A stretch of 64,000 bases of DNA from Candidatus Protoclostridium gallicola (GCA_904387375.1 CAJFLE010000001.1:1-64000); one strand, 5' to 3'; counted from the stretch's first letter, positions 8,806 through 19,040 are shown. The notes: generated by a model not told the origin, from the sequence alone. Numbers and translations: made by a program.

Positions 8806-9375
8806 ATGAAAGCTCTTCGCGCGGTAAAATATACGGTGCGTGCGCTGCTGATAGCGCTTGTCGGCATTCTTCTCGCGTATAACATATACGTGCTCGTGGC
8901 GCGCTACGCTTTCGGCATAGGTATGCCCACGGTGTTCGGCGTCGGTTTCGCGTCCGTAGGCTCGGGCAGCATGGAACCAGAACTCGGCGTCGGCGACTTC
9001 ATCGTGACGCGCGCGCAGGACTCGTACGAACGCGGCGACATAATCACGTTTTACGACTCCGCCCGCGGTCAGTACGTCACGCACCGCATTATTCTCGTGT
9101 CCGGCGACACGTACGCCACGCAGGGCGACGCCAACGACGCGCCCGACCCGTTCAGCGTGCCTCTGTCGGCGGTCGTGGGAAAAGTGGTGCTCTCCGTGCC
9201 CGGGCTGGGCTCGTTCGTGAGCTTCATGCAGACGCCGGGCGGAATGTTCGCCGCCGCGGGCGTCGGAATACTCGCCTGGGTCGTCACGGACGTAATAAGC
9301 GGCGCTATAGACAAAAAGAAAAGCAAAAAGCAAAAAGGAAAGGAAGACGGGAACGACGGCAGGGCGGACGGCTGA
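8806..9375 (+). CDS. sipW: SipW-type signal peptidase I, copy 2
   Basis: 189 residues; an S26B signal peptidase with an N-terminal anchor (about 10-33), catalytic Ser55 (GSGSMEP), His93 (YVTHRI) and the GDANDAPD motif at 108-115. A C-terminal membrane helix (about 143-168) follows MQTPGG, and the end is Lys/Gly/Asp-rich. Shorter than copy 1 and closer in size to Bacillus SipW. ATG with an AAGGAG site, ten bases after the preceding gene. Two SipW enzymes in one operon suggest that substrates are divided between them. Confidence 0.88.
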   Translation: MKALRAVKYTVRALLIALVGILLAYNIYVLVARYAFGIGMPTVFGVGFASVGSGSMEPELGVGDFIVTRAQDSYERGDIITFYDSARGQYVTHRIILVSGDTYATQGDANDAPDPFSVPLSAVVGKVVLSVPGLGSFVSFMQTPGGMFAAAGVGILAWVVTDVISGAIDKKKSKKQKGKEDGNDGRADG

Positions 9376-9404
9376 ACGCCGCTCCGCCGTAAGCGGAAAC
9401 AGTA

Positions 9405-10910
9405 ATGAAAGAGGAAACGAAAAAGATACCGCTCGTAAAATATCTTTGTTATATCCTCGCCGTGAGCGTGCTTTTCACGGGAGTCACTTTGTCGCGCTAT
9501 ACTTCGGGTACGAGCGGCGACATTTCTTCCACGCTCGGCCGCTTCGTCTGTTCTTACGAAATAGAAAACATTTCCGCGCTGTCCATGGCGAACGGCGATT
9601 ATTGGCTGAGCAGCGGTAATTCGCAGAACGCTCAGACGACTTACCGCACCCTGCGTTATACGGTAAGCAATTACGTCGCCGGAGCGGACGGCGCGCCCGA
9701 ACGCATCAGCGACGTCGATCTTCAGCCGTCGCTCCGCATCCGTATCCCCGGCGAGTTCGCCGACAATCTCGTGTTCCAGTTCGCCGAGGTTAACGGCAGC
9801 ACATATAATTACGTCACCCCGCAGTACGTCATGTCCGACTTCATATACGGTATCGGAGAAACGTCGGGCTATAAAGACTGGGATGCTGCCGAGGAAGATA
9901 CTCTCGACACTTCGCAGTCGACGGATTACCAGACGCAGGGCGGGCGCGACGAAATCCTGACCGTCACCGGCGGCCTTTCCGTATCTGGCGACGGCGTTGC
10001 CGAGGGGACGATTACGGCGAAGGCGGACGGATATACGGGCGGCGGGGCAGGCTCGGGCAACGCGGTTACGATATCCGCCGAGGCGAGTACGGAGAGATAT
10101 TCCGTCGGCTTCATGCGCGGGGAAAGCCAGACCGATCTGACAACGCAGCTGTATCTCGATCTCGAAAAAGAGATTTCCGTGTACACCGTCGATTTTGCGC
10201 TTCCGTCCGCATATCTGCCTGCCTATATCGCTGCCGAAAAGACTTTCGTACTCTATATCACGCTTGCCCGCCGTATTACGGGCAGCGACTACGGCGTAAG
10301 CTGGTCGGCGGAAACGTCCGGCGGCGCTGAAACGGCAGCCGCGGACGGCTACGATTATCTGCTGACGCCTCCGACCGCGGATAACGCCGATACGTATACT
10401 TTCTGCGGCGCAAAAGTGCTCGGTTATCACTTCAACGCATCGGCCTCCACGGTGGGCGCCGACGGCTCGGCGCGGGCTTCCACCACCGTCCGCGTCACGA
10501 AAACATACGATTATGCGGGCGGCGCGTCCGTAAGCTATTCCCACGTCGCGCCGATAAGCGAAAACGCCGCGGAGTACGTACACCCGATAGAGCATTTCTA
10601 TACTCTTTCCGGCGGTGCGTTTACGGAGTATGACGGTAATACCGACATCGTTTCCGTGAATACGAATTCCGTGCTCGGGCTTTGCACCAATTTCTACGAA
10701 AATTATGACTCCGTGTCCGATTCGATATATTACATATCGCTCGTCGGGCTGACCGATAACCCTAAATATTCGTCATACACGGGCGCGTCGTCGGGCGGCG
10801 CTCCCGATTACGGCATATATTCGTCGCTCAGCAAGGAATATCACACCGAAATAAACGTCCTGTTCGTGCAGGCGTCGGAATCGCCTGATGCGGAAGGAGG
10901 AAGCGTATGA
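9405..10910 (+). CDS. SipW-dependent exported protein, 501 residues
   Basis: The N-terminal hydrophobic segment ends in GVTLSRYTSGTSGD (SRY at 30-32), matching the SipW-type signal of its neighbours. The mature protein is acidic, Ser/Thr/Tyr-rich and predicted beta-rich with no recognised domain and no cell-wall anchor. It ends with an ATGA overlap on the next gene, so the two are translationally coupled. A structural or assembly partner of the large beta-helix protein is plausible but unproven. Confidence 0.65.
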   Translation: MKEETKKIPLVKYLCYILAVSVLFTGVTLSRYTSGTSGDISSTLGRFVCSYEIENISALSMANGDYWLSSGNSQNAQTTYRTLRYTVSNYVAGADGAPERISDVDLQPSLRIRIPGEFADNLVFQFAEVNGSTYNYVTPQYVMSDFIYGIGETSGYKDWDAAEEDTLDTSQSTDYQTQGGRDEILTVTGGLSVSGDGVAEGTITAKADGYTGGGAGSGNAVTISAEASTERYSVGFMRGESQTDLTTQLYLDLEKEISVYTVDFALPSAYLPAYIAAEKTFVLYITLARRITGSDYGVSWSAETSGGAETAAADGYDYLLTPPTADNADTYTFCGAKVLGYHFNASASTVGADGSARASTTVRVTKTYDYAGGASVSYSHVAPISENAAEYVHPIEHFYTLSGGAFTEYDGNTDIVSVNTNSVLGLCTNFYENYDSVSDSIYYISLVGLTDNPKYSSYTGASSGGAPDYGIYSSLSKEYHTEINVLFVQASESPDAEGGSV

Positions 10911-13900
10911 AGCTGAAAAACGCATTGGCATGTATACTGCTCCTTCTCGCGACCGCGGCCATGTTCACGTTCGCGCTCACGTTCGCGCGGTATTCGGAAG
11001 AGCTCGGCTCGTCGGGCAGTTACGGCAGCAATCTCGATTTCATCGTGTCCGATCAGGTGGAAGTTACGAACTCCGACGAATTTTTCTCGGCTATCGAAAA
11101 CGGCTACTCCAACATCAAGATTTCAGACGACGCCGACAGTTCCATAATCATCACTGGCGGCGTCAGCGACGTCACGTCCGACCTCATTATCGACCTCAAC
11201 GGGCACGAGCTTCAGCGTAACAACCGGGAGCCCATGCTCAACGTCGTGGACGGCATACGCCTGACCATCGTGGATACTTCCGCGGAGCAGACGGGCTGTT
11301 TCTATAATCCCGTCGGCAGCGTGCTCCGCGTGGGCGGCGGCACTCTTACCGTAAACGCCGGACTGTTCGAAAGCGGTCCGAGGAACGGCCGAGGGCATGA
11401 CGAAAAGGCGAAGACGAAACCGAGCGAATACGCCGAAAATAACGACGGCTGGCGCACCGCTGCCGGAGCGTACGTATCGCAGGACGGCTCATTCACCCTT
11501 TACGAGAAAAACGGTACCGACTATACGCCGTCGGACAGCGTCTCTATGCCCGTGATTATCCCCGCCGTCATGAAACAGACGTACACAGACGGCGACGGAG
11601 CGCAGCAGACCCGCAACCTCGTAAACGGCAATATGTACTTCGCGTCGGCATACGACGGCACCTATATCCCGGAGGACACGTACCTCTATTTCACGCTGTC
11701 CGATTCCGACGCCGCCAACGAGCAGCTCGTCGTAAGCGGCAGCGCCGACTTTTATTACTCGTATTATATGCGCTATACCGAAGGGACGGGAGGCAATCCC
11801 GGCAGCTATTCGTACGTCGGGGCGTCTTCGTCGGACGAGGACGACACCCTCGTCACGATATACGGATATAAAGGCGTAAAAAGTTCTTCCGGCTCGGCAA
11901 ATTATGCCGCGGTACAGATGAACAGCGGCAATATATTCGTGCGCGGCGGCGAGTATCAGACGTATTTCGGCGCCGACTCGACGTATTGCATATACGCTTC
12001 CGGCGGTTATATGGCAGTCGAAGACGGCTCGTTCAGCGCGCTGGAAAACGGCGTCTGCGTCAACTGTTCCTATACCGCCGCCGCGGACGGCGACTACCTC
12101 CGCGTCGCCTCCGGCTCCTTCTATTCCGAGCGCGGCGATACCGTTCAGGTATCCGGCGGCAATATGTACGTCACCGGCGGCGCTTTCGAGAAAAACGCGA
12201 CCGGTTACGCTGCCACGCAGCTTGACGATACGTATACCAACAATTCCGCCATTGCCATAAGCGGCGGCACGCTCGAGGTGGGCGGCGACTCCGGGATAGG
12301 TTTCACGCTGTCCGGCAGTTATGTGCGCGGCATTACGTCGACGGGCGCGAATTCGTCCGTCACCGCCGAGGACTGCTCTTTCGAATTCACGTCGGCGGGC
12401 GCCGTCGGCACGGGCAGCATGGGCATATACGCCGAAAGCGGCACGGTGAACGCGAGCGGCTGCACGTTCGTCATGCCCGGAACAAACAGCCGCGGCATAT
12501 CCGCGGCGGGCGGCACCGTGAATATAAACGGCGAATACAGTTACTTCTATATTGACGAAATCGACGGCTGCTACGGCGTTTATGCCGCGTCGAACGGCGC
12601 CGTTACCGTCAACGTCGAGGCGGCGCAGTTCTTCATGGGACAGAACGCGACAGCCTCGGCCAATACCGCAAGCGAGACCGGGATTAACGGCGCGGGCGTG
12701 TATATGGATGCCGCCGGCGGAACCATTAAGCTCGGCGACGCGCTGTTCGTCACGAGCGGCAATTCCGTCAGCGCCGTATACGCGGAGCAAGGAAGCGTAA
12801 AGCAGGACGACGGCAAACTCGTGCTTATCACGGGCGCAAAAATTCCGGAAAACGGTTATACGTCCGGCGAAACCAAGTTTCAAAACCTGGACAGCTATAC
12901 GAATGAAATCGATCTCATCGGAGAAAATCGTGTCGCTTACGCCAATGCCGAATATGCGTACGGTATATATTCGGGCGGCGGTACGGTGGAACTGAATGAC
13001 GTCTACGCAGCAGTGTTCGGCGGCTATTCCGCCGGTTTGCTGTCCATGGGCGGTAATATAACGGTCGGCGGCGACATTGACGTCACCGTTGCGATTAACG
13101 AATCCTCGGCTTATAGCGGCGCGAATTATCTTTCGAGCACCGCCATAAGCACCGAGAACGGAAATATAACCGTAGACGGAACGGCCGACATAGACACCAA
13201 CGGACTCGGCATTACCGCGCGCGCCACGTCTGCGTCCTCCGGCAATATAACGCTGAACGGCAACGTCGATATTTCTTCTTCGCGCGGCACGGCAATCTAC
13301 GTCAACGGCGGCAATCTGACGCTGGGCAATAAAGATCAGACCGAACCGACTACCGCCGACATTAAGAGCACGACATCCACGGCTTATTCGTGGGTGACTC
13401 CTCCCGGCGTTTCCGGCGACGCGCATACCACTTACCACGGCGTGTACGTGCAGGGCGGCTCGCTTACCGCAAACGGTACGTTCAACGTCTCCCACACAGG
13501 AGTGGAGAACGATAATCAGGCGGAGAATTTGCGTCAGGAACAACGCGGCGATTGGTGGAACGGTTATTATAATGTCAATATTGCGGATAATCAGAATACT
13601 TTATACATAGATTTTGTTACAAAGAGTTTCGCCGTATATGTTTCCGGTACAGGCAACGATGCCGTAAAAATACAATCCGGTACGATTACGAATGAAATCG
13701 GCGGCGGGGTATACGTATCGGGCAGCAGCTCTACGCAGGTTACCCTCGGCTCCGAAGGCAGTGCGGATAATTCGCTGCTGACGGTTTCCGCCGCGCAGGG
13801 ACTGGACGGAGCCGATCCGAATACCGATGATTCTCTGATTGCAAACGGATTTATAAACTGGCAGGAAAATAACTGGGACTATAAGCAGAGCAGCATGGGC

Positions 13901-14659
13901 GGCTCGGCCGTGGAAGTAGCAGGCGGCACGTTAACAATATATAACGGATCGTATTCCACCGAGCAGGGCAACGGCATTCTCGTTAAAAACGGAACGGCGA
14001 ACATCTCCGGCGGCGTATACGGCGGACAGGACGTGTATGAAGCAAACGGCGGCGGCGCCGTTGCCGGTCCCGCGGCGTCATACAGCTTCAAGATTTTCGG
14101 CGGAACTGCTAATATCTCCGGCGGTAAGTTCGACAGCAACGGCAGCGGCGCGTTTATCATGGGCACTTCGTCAGGCTCCTGGGGAACGGCAAATATTTCC
14201 GGAGGTTCGTTCAGCGTCACCGGTCAGGCAGGAATAAGCGTATACGAATACGGCGAACTGACCGTGTCCGGTAGTACCGTAGTGAGCGGCGCAGCTGCCG
14301 GACTCGTTATAGAAAGTTCGGATAACCCTTGTACAGTGACCATCGAAGGCGGCACGTTTACGGGTACGAGAACAAGCAACGGCGACGGAATTTGGTGCGG
14401 CAGCACGAACGTAACTCTTACCGTTTCCGGCGGCACGTTTACCGGACAGTCGCGTTCCGGACTTTACTTCAACAGCTACGAAAACAACGGCGACGATTCG
14501 CCGGTAAGTCTCTCCGGCGGCACTTTCCATGTAAATACGTGGAATACGAGTTGGTGGGCCAATAATACAGGAGCGATCGGCAATGCGGGCACGAACATCG
14601 TTGCTGCCGGACACAGCGCTTCGGCCTCTTTCGATACGCAGACAGTAACGATAAACTGA
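10907..14659 (+). CDS. Giant beta-helix surface protein with SipW-type signal
   Basis: 1250 residues. The hydrophobic start ends in ALTFARYSEELGSS (ARY at 27-29). The rest is a long series of short beta-strand turns with recurring SGG(T/N)(L/F) and NISGGxF patterns, typical of right-handed parallel beta-helix proteins such as pectate-lyase-like adhesins. Rich in Asn, Ser, Thr, Gly and Tyr, poor in Lys. No LPXTG, SLH or other anchor is visible, so attachment probably depends on partners in the operon. Overlaps the preceding gene by four bases. Followed by a strong terminator, which ends the operon. Role as adhesin or glycan-binding protein is inferred. Confidence 0.75.
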   Translation: MKLKNALACILLLLATAAMFTFALTFARYSEELGSSGSYGSNLDFIVSDQVEVTNSDEFFSAIENGYSNIKISDDADSSIIITGGVSDVTSDLIIDLNGHELQRNNREPMLNVVDGIRLTIVDTSAEQTGCFYNPVGSVLRVGGGTLTVNAGLFESGPRNGRGHDEKAKTKPSEYAENNDGWRTAAGAYVSQDGSFTLYEKNGTDYTPSDSVSMPVIIPAVMKQTYTDGDGAQQTRNLVNGNMYFASAYDGTYIPEDTYLYFTLSDSDAANEQLVVSGSADFYYSYYMRYTEGTGGNPGSYSYVGASSSDEDDTLVTIYGYKGVKSSSGSANYAAVQMNSGNIFVRGGEYQTYFGADSTYCIYASGGYMAVEDGSFSALENGVCVNCSYTAAADGDYLRVASGSFYSERGDTVQVSGGNMYVTGGAFEKNATGYAATQLDDTYTNNSAIAISGGTLEVGGDSGIGFTLSGSYVRGITSTGANSSVTAEDCSFEFTSAGAVGTGSMGIYAESGTVNASGCTFVMPGTNSRGISAAGGTVNINGEYSYFYIDEIDGCYGVYAASNGAVTVNVEAAQFFMGQNATASANTASETGINGAGVYMDAAGGTIKLGDALFVTSGNSVSAVYAEQGSVKQDDGKLVLITGAKIPENGYTSGETKFQNLDSYTNEIDLIGENRVAYANAEYAYGIYSGGGTVELNDVYAAVFGGYSAGLLSMGGNITVGGDIDVTVAINESSAYSGANYLSSTAISTENGNITVDGTADIDTNGLGITARATSASSGNITLNGNVDISSSRGTAIYVNGGNLTLGNKDQTEPTTADIKSTTSTAYSWVTPPGVSGDAHTTYHGVYVQGGSLTANGTFNVSHTGVENDNQAENLRQEQRGDWWNGYYNVNIADNQNTLYIDFVTKSFAVYVSGTGNDAVKIQSGTITNEIGGGVYVSGSSSTQVTLGSEGSADNSLLTVSAAQGLDGADPNTDDSLIANGFINWQENNWDYKQSSMGGSAVEVAGGTLTIYNGSYSTEQGNGILVKNGTANISGGVYGGQDVYEANGGGAVAGPAASYSFKIFGGTANISGGKFDSNGSGAFIMGTSSGSWGTANISGGSFSVTGQAGISVYEYGELTVSGSTVVSGAAAGLVIESSDNPCTVTIEGGTFTGTRTSNGDGIWCGSTNVTLTVSGGTFTGQSRSGLYFNSYENNGDDSPVSLSGGTFHVNTWNTSWWANNTGAIGNAGTNIVAAGHSASASFDTQTVTIN

Positions 14660-14673
14660 ACCCCTACTTACAT

Positions 14674-14714
14674 AATAAGGAACGCCGCGCTTCGAAACGG
14701 TGTTCCTTATTTTA
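14674..14714 (+). terminator. Terminator of the surface-protein operon
   Basis: A 14-base stem (AATAAGGAAC with its complement at 14702-14711 plus inner GCCG/CGGT pairs) followed by TTATTTTATT. Confidence 0.85.
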
Positions 14715-14743
14715 TTGCAATTCGTTATTTTTTATGGTATAAT
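14715..14743 (+). promoter_or_regulatory. lon promoter, predicted leaderless
   Basis: TTGCAA (14715-14720), 17-base spacer, perfect TATAAT (14738-14743). Only six bases separate the -10 box from the ATG at 14750, so transcription should begin at or next to the start codon. No ribosome binding site fits. Confidence 0.8.
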
Positions 14744-14749
14744 CTGCGT

Positions 14750-17071
14750 ATGGACGAAAACAAAATCGTGGAAAATTACGAAAGCGTGATGCCGAACGCG
14801 GATAAACGGTTCATACTCGTGCCGTGCGACGGCGCGGTGGTGTTCCCGGGGCATCTTCTGTCTTTCAATATAAACGCCGAGGGGGCGGTGCGCGCGCTCA
14901 TGCAGGCGGTGGAAACGAACAGGGAAGTGTTCTTTTCTTATTGCGGCGGCGAGCCTTCGCCGGATACCGTGTCGCGCGTCGGCACTCTCGCGCGCATAAA
15001 ACAGCTTATCAAAAATTCTCGCGGCGGGCTGAGCGTTATCGCGCTCGGTCTTACGCGCATGGAAATCGGCGCGTACATATCGACGTCGCCGCTTTTCGAG
15101 GTTACGCTTGCGCCGTTCCCGGAAAAGCAGGACGACCCCATTATGCTCATAGCGGTCAAGAACGCCGTCCGCGCCGCGCTCGACCGTTCCTCGCACATCA
15201 GCCCCAAACTGCTGGAAAAGGAACCCTCGCTCGACGATCTCGACGATTTCGTGGGCGAAATGGCTGCGGCTTATTATGACAGCGACGAGGAGCGGCAGGC
15301 GCTGCTCGAGCTTCCGTCGCGCTACGAACAGCTGCACAACATACTCTTCCATATCGAGCGGCAGTGCGAACTCGCCTCGCTGCAAAAGGATATCGAAGTC
15401 AAGGTGCGCAAGAGCATAGACAAGAGCCAGCACGAGTATTACCTGCGCGAGCAGATCAAAGTGCTGCACCGCGAGCTGGGCGACGACGAGGACGAACTCG
15501 AATCGTACCGCAGCCGCCTCGCGGACAAGAAACTGCCCGACTACGCTCGCGAAAAGGCGGAAAAGGAAATCGCAAAAATGAGCCGTATGTCGCCCACGTC
15601 GCCCGAAAGCGCCGTGTCGCGCGGCTATCTCGACCTCATACTCGAACTGCCGTGGGAAGAGGAAACCGAGGAAAAAAACGATCTCTCCGACGTGCGCCGC
15701 ATTCTGGACGAGGACCACTACGGTCTGGAAAAGGTCAAGCGCCGCATAGTGGAATACCTCGCCGTGTGCGCTTTGAAGAAGGATATGAAAGCGCCCATAC
15801 TGTGCTTCGTGGGACCTCCGGGCGTGGGCAAGACGTCCATCGTCCGTTCCATAGCCCGCGCCGCAGGCCGCAGGCTCGTGACCATGTCGCTGGGCGGCGT
15901 GCGCGACGAAGCGGAGATCCGCGGTCACAGGCGCACGTACATAGGTTCGCTGCCCGGGCGCATAATCTCGGGAATGCGCGACGCCGGCGTCCGCAATCCG
16001 GTCTTCCTGCTCGACGAAATCGATAAGATGTCGTCGGATTTCCGCGGCGATCCGTCCTCCGCGCTGCTCGAAGTGCTCGACGCCAATCAGAACGACAAAT
16101 TCAAGGACCACTATCTCGAAATGCCGTACGACCTGTCGCACGTCATGTTCGTGACGACGGCGAACTCCATCGACACCATAGACCCGCCGCTGCTCGACCG
16201 CATGGAAGTGATCGAGCTGACCGGCTACACCTTCAACGAAAAGCTGGAAATAGCGAAAAAATATCTTGTGCCCAAGCAGTGCGAGGCCAACGGCGTGCCC
16301 GCCGCAAAGGTATCGTTCACGGACGAGGCGCTCGTGCGCATAGCGCAGCGCTACACGCGCGAGAGCGGCGTGCGCAATCTCGAACGCGAGATCGGCTCGG
16401 TTATCCGCAAAATAGCCGTCTCCGTCGCTGAGGGCAAAAAGAAGCGCGTATATAAAATCACCGCCGACTCGCTGCCCGACTATCTCGGCAAGGAAAAGTT
16501 CTCCGAGAGCGAAAGCTCTTCCTCCGACGCGGTGGGCGAGGTGACCGGACTGGCGTGGACGAGCGCGGGCGGCACTACGCTCGACGTCGAGGTGGCGGTG
16601 CTGCCCGGCGGCAAGGGCGAAGTCAAACTGACCGGCAATCTCGGCGACGTCATGAAGGAATCCGCCATGACGGCCATGTCGCTCGTGCGCTCCCGCGCAG
16701 AGAGTCTCGGCATAGATCCCGCGGTATTCGGCGACTGCGACGTGCACATCCACGTCCCCGAAGGCGCTACGCCCAAGGACGGCCCCAGCGCGGGCATAAC
16801 GCTTGCCACCGCGATCGCGAGCGCGCTGTCCGGCAGGCCCGCCGCGGGCGACGCTGCAATGACGGGAGAAGTGACTCTGCGCGGCAAAGTGCTCGCCATA
16901 GGCGGGCTGAAAGAGAAATCGCTCGCGGCGCTCCGCAGCGGCAAAAAGCGGCTCATAATCCCCAGGGAAAACGAAAAGGACATGGACGAAATACCCGCCG
17001 AGGTTAAGGAGCACGTGACCGTGCTGCCCGTTTCCACCGTCGACGAGGTGTTCGCTCTCGCGCTCAGATGA
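14750..17071 (+). CDS. lon: ATP-dependent protease Lon (LonA)
   Basis: Cytoplasmic AAA+ protease for damaged and regulatory proteins. 773 residues, the usual LonA length: N-terminal LON substrate domain (starts [18 protein letters not shown]), AAA+ module with GPPGVGKT near residues 355-362, then the peptidase domain with catalytic Ser680 (KDGPSAGIT) and Lys near 723 (GLKEKSLAA). Transcribed from a promoter almost touching the ATG. Overlaps engB by four bases (ATGA); the lon-engB pairing is common in Firmicutes. Confidence 0.97.
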   Translation: MDENKIVENYESVMPNADKRFILVPCDGAVVFPGHLLSFNINAEGAVRALMQAVETNREVFFSYCGGEPSPDTVSRVGTLARIKQLIKNSRGGLSVIALGLTRMEIGAYISTSPLFEVTLAPFPEKQDDPIMLIAVKNAVRAALDRSSHISPKLLEKEPSLDDLDDFVGEMAAAYYDSDEERQALLELPSRYEQLHNILFHIERQCELASLQKDIEVKVRKSIDKSQHEYYLREQIKVLHRELGDDEDELESYRSRLADKKLPDYAREKAEKEIAKMSRMSPTSPESAVSRGYLDLILELPWEEETEEKNDLSDVRRILDEDHYGLEKVKRRIVEYLAVCALKKDMKAPILCFVGPPGVGKTSIVRSIARAAGRRLVTMSLGGVRDEAEIRGHRRTYIGSLPGRIISGMRDAGVRNPVFLLDEIDKMSSDFRGDPSSALLEVLDANQNDKFKDHYLEMPYDLSHVMFVTTANSIDTIDPPLLDRMEVIELTGYTFNEKLEIAKKYLVPKQCEANGVPAAKVSFTDEALVRIAQRYTRESGVRNLEREIGSVIRKIAVSVAEGKKKRVYKITADSLPDYLGKEKFSESESSSSDAVGEVTGLAWTSAGGTTLDVEVAVLPGGKGEVKLTGNLGDVMKESAMTAMSLVRSRAESLGIDPAVFGDCDVHIHVPEGATPKDGPSAGITLATAIASALSGRPAAGDAAMTGEVTLRGKVLAIGGLKEKSLAALRSGKKRLIIPRENEKDMDEIPAEVKEHVTVLPVSTVDEVFALALR

Positions 17072-17676
17072 TCAGGACCGCCGAATTCATAAAGTCCGTC
17101 GCGGACATAAAAACGTACAAAGAGGAAAGCCTGCGTTTTTCCTGCCCCGAGATATGCGTCGCGGGAAGGTCGAACGTGGGCAAATCCTCGTTCATAAACA
17201 TGCTTACGGGCAGGAAGAAGCTCGCGAAAACGTCCTCCACGCCCGGACGTACGCGCCTGCTTAATCTTTTCGATATAGACGGCGGAAGATTCGTCCTCGT
17301 CGATCTGCCAGGCTACGGCTACGCCAAGGCTGCCAAAAGCGAAATAGAAAAGTGGAGCAGACTCACCGACGGCTATTTCGCCGCTACCGAAACGCTGGCG
17401 CATACCCTCGCGCTCGTGGATATCCGCCACGAACCGACCGCGCTCGACAAACAGATGATAGCGTATCTCTACGCGGCGGGAAGGCCGTTCACCGTCGTGG
17501 CCACTAAGGCGGACAAGCTGTCCCGTCCGAAGCAGCAGCACGCGCGGCTCGCAATAGCGAAGGCTCTGAAAATAGGCGCCGACAACGTCATACTGACGTC
17601 CTCCGAAACGGGACAGGGCAGGGACGAAGTGCTCGCCCGCATAGAACAAGTAATAACGCCTCCGAATATGATGTAG
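17068..17676 (+). CDS. engB: Ribosome biogenesis GTP-binding protein EngB (YsxC/YihA)
   Basis: GTPase needed for large ribosomal subunit assembly. 202 residues with G1 GRSNVGKSS (about 33-41), switch region SSTPGRTR, G3 DLPGYGYA and G4 TKADKL. The ATG lies inside the last codons of lon, so translation is coupled. Confidence 0.95.
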   Translation: MIRTAEFIKSVADIKTYKEESLRFSCPEICVAGRSNVGKSSFINMLTGRKKLAKTSSTPGRTRLLNLFDIDGGRFVLVDLPGYGYAKAAKSEIEKWSRLTDGYFAATETLAHTLALVDIRHEPTALDKQMIAYLYAAGRPFTVVATKADKLSRPKQQHARLAIAKALKIGADNVILTSSETGQGRDEVLARIEQVITPPNMM

Positions 17677-17696
17677 AAAACGGAGGTGTTTTTATT

Positions 17697-18236
17697 ATGT
17701 CATGCTGTAACGACAGGCGCAAAATAGCCATCCGCGTGACGCGCATTTTCGACGGCGCGCGGCGCAGGCGCAGGCGCGAAATTACCCTCGCGCTGTCCGA
17801 TTTTCAGCCGCCCGCTCCCGAACCGCCGCTAACTTACATATCCGCCGATTTTTCCGGCGCCGCTCGCATCACGTCGCAGTCGGTCATGGCGATAGAGGGC
17901 AGTACGCGCAGCCGCATATCCGTCGGCTTCGAGTTTCCCGTGCTTGTGCGCTTCGTCGCCGCGGACGGCACCCAGGGCTGGGCGCGCTCGTCCGTGACCG
18001 ATTCCATAGACCTGATGCTCACGCTGCCAACCTGCCCGTATACGATAGAAACGGAAGTCGCTTTCGCCTCGCGCATAGGCACGATAGACGGCTCGTCCGC
18101 GGACATTATCGGCTGCACGCTGACGATCGTCAAGATACTCACCGAATGCGACGTCGCCGTGCCGGTATGCTGTTTCTCGTATCCCGACGCCGAACTGACC
18201 GAGGACATCGCCTGCAACGCGCTTTTCGGCGATTAA
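17697..18236 (+). CDS. Hypothetical protein, beta-rich, Cys-containing
   Basis: 179 residues starting MSCCNDRRKIAIRVTRIFDG, with an Arg-rich stretch and then a beta-strand-rich body (VRFVAADGTQGWARSSV). No signal peptide or membrane helix. GGAGGT ribosome binding site, 20 bases after engB. It resembles in layout small Clostridial proteins of unknown function that carry two similar beta domains, sometimes spore-associated, but I cannot name the family with confidence. Cysteines at both ends could allow cross-linking. Confidence 0.6.
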   Translation: MSCCNDRRKIAIRVTRIFDGARRRRRREITLALSDFQPPAPEPPLTYISADFSGAARITSQSVMAIEGSTRSRISVGFEFPVLVRFVAADGTQGWARSSVTDSIDLMLTLPTCPYTIETEVAFASRIGTIDGSSADIIGCTLTIVKILTECDVAVPVCCFSYPDAELTEDIACNALFGD

Positions 18237-18240
18237 ATCA

Positions 18241-18269
18241 TTGATTTTTGCCCGCCGTTCTGATATAAT
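18241..18269 (+). promoter_or_regulatory. Promoter of the phosphoesterase gene, predicted leaderless
   Basis: TTGATT (18241-18246), 17-base spacer, perfect TATAAT (18264-18269), then six bases to the ATG at 18276. No ribosome binding site. Confidence 0.78.
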
Positions 18270-18275
18270 AACGGC

Positions 18276-18974
18276 ATGAACGTTTTTGCGATAAGCGATT
18301 TTCATCTGTCTATAAACAATCCCAAGCCGATGAATATTTTCGGACCCGTCTGGGACGGTTATCTCGAAAGTATAGAAAAAAGCTGGGCGGAAAACGTGAC
18401 GGACGAAGATCTCGTGCTTATCGCCGGCGATCTTTCTTGGGCCATGACGCTGGACGACGCGAAAGCCGACCTCGATTATTTCGCGCGCTTTTCGGGCTAT
18501 AAAGTATTCGTGCGCGGCAATCACGACTATTGGTGGAAATCCATTTCCGCCGTTCGCGCCTGCCTGCCGCCCCGCACATACGCCGTGCAGAACGACGCCG
18601 TGAAAATAGGAGACTGCGTGGTGTGCGGATCGCGGCTGTGGACGACGCCCGAACCGAACAAACCGCAGCCGGACGAGGACAGGAAGATCTACGACCGCGA
18701 GCTGCTGCGCCTTAAAATGTCGCTCGAAGCCGCCGCGCGCCTGCGCGGGGAAGGCGACCGCCTGCTCGTAATGACGCACTATCCGCCATTCAACAGCACC
18801 TTCCGCGCCACTCCGTTCACCGACGCGATAGCCGATTACAACCCCGACGCCGTCGTGTACGGTCATCTCCACGGCTCGGGCAGCCGCGCCGAACGCCTCG
18901 TCGACATCGGCGGCGTGAAGTATTACCTGACCAGCTGCGACCTCGTCGGCAACAAACTCGTGCGTATTTTATAG
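18276..18974 (+). CDS. Calcineurin-like metallophosphoesterase
   Basis: 232 residues with the metal-binding series of the family: ISDFHLS at the start, GDLSWAM, RGNHDYWW, a late MTHYPPF and GHLHGSG. Dimetal phosphohydrolase, cytoplasmic; substrate unknown. Sequences of this kind are annotated as a predicted phosphohydrolase in many Clostridia. The start is fixed by the promoter six bases upstream. Converges with the minus-strand MmcQ-like gene across a shared terminator. Confidence 0.88.
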   Translation: MNVFAISDFHLSINNPKPMNIFGPVWDGYLESIEKSWAENVTDEDLVLIAGDLSWAMTLDDAKADLDYFARFSGYKVFVRGNHDYWWKSISAVRACLPPRTYAVQNDAVKIGDCVVCGSRLWTTPEPNKPQPDEDRKIYDRELLRLKMSLEAAARLRGEGDRLLVMTHYPPFNSTFRATPFTDAIADYNPDAVVYGHLHGSGSRAERLVDIGGVKYYLTSCDLVGNKLVRIL

Positions 18975-19040
18975 CGTGCGTTTTGCGCCGACATCGTCGG
19001 ATAATGCCGCGCCCGGAAGCAAATAAATAATCGATATATG

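Noticed and set aside
11700-14650. Repeated SGGTF-type DNA as a CRISPR or tandem repeat array
   Set aside because: The repetition is at protein level (beta-helix turns) with diverged DNA and stays in one reading frame.
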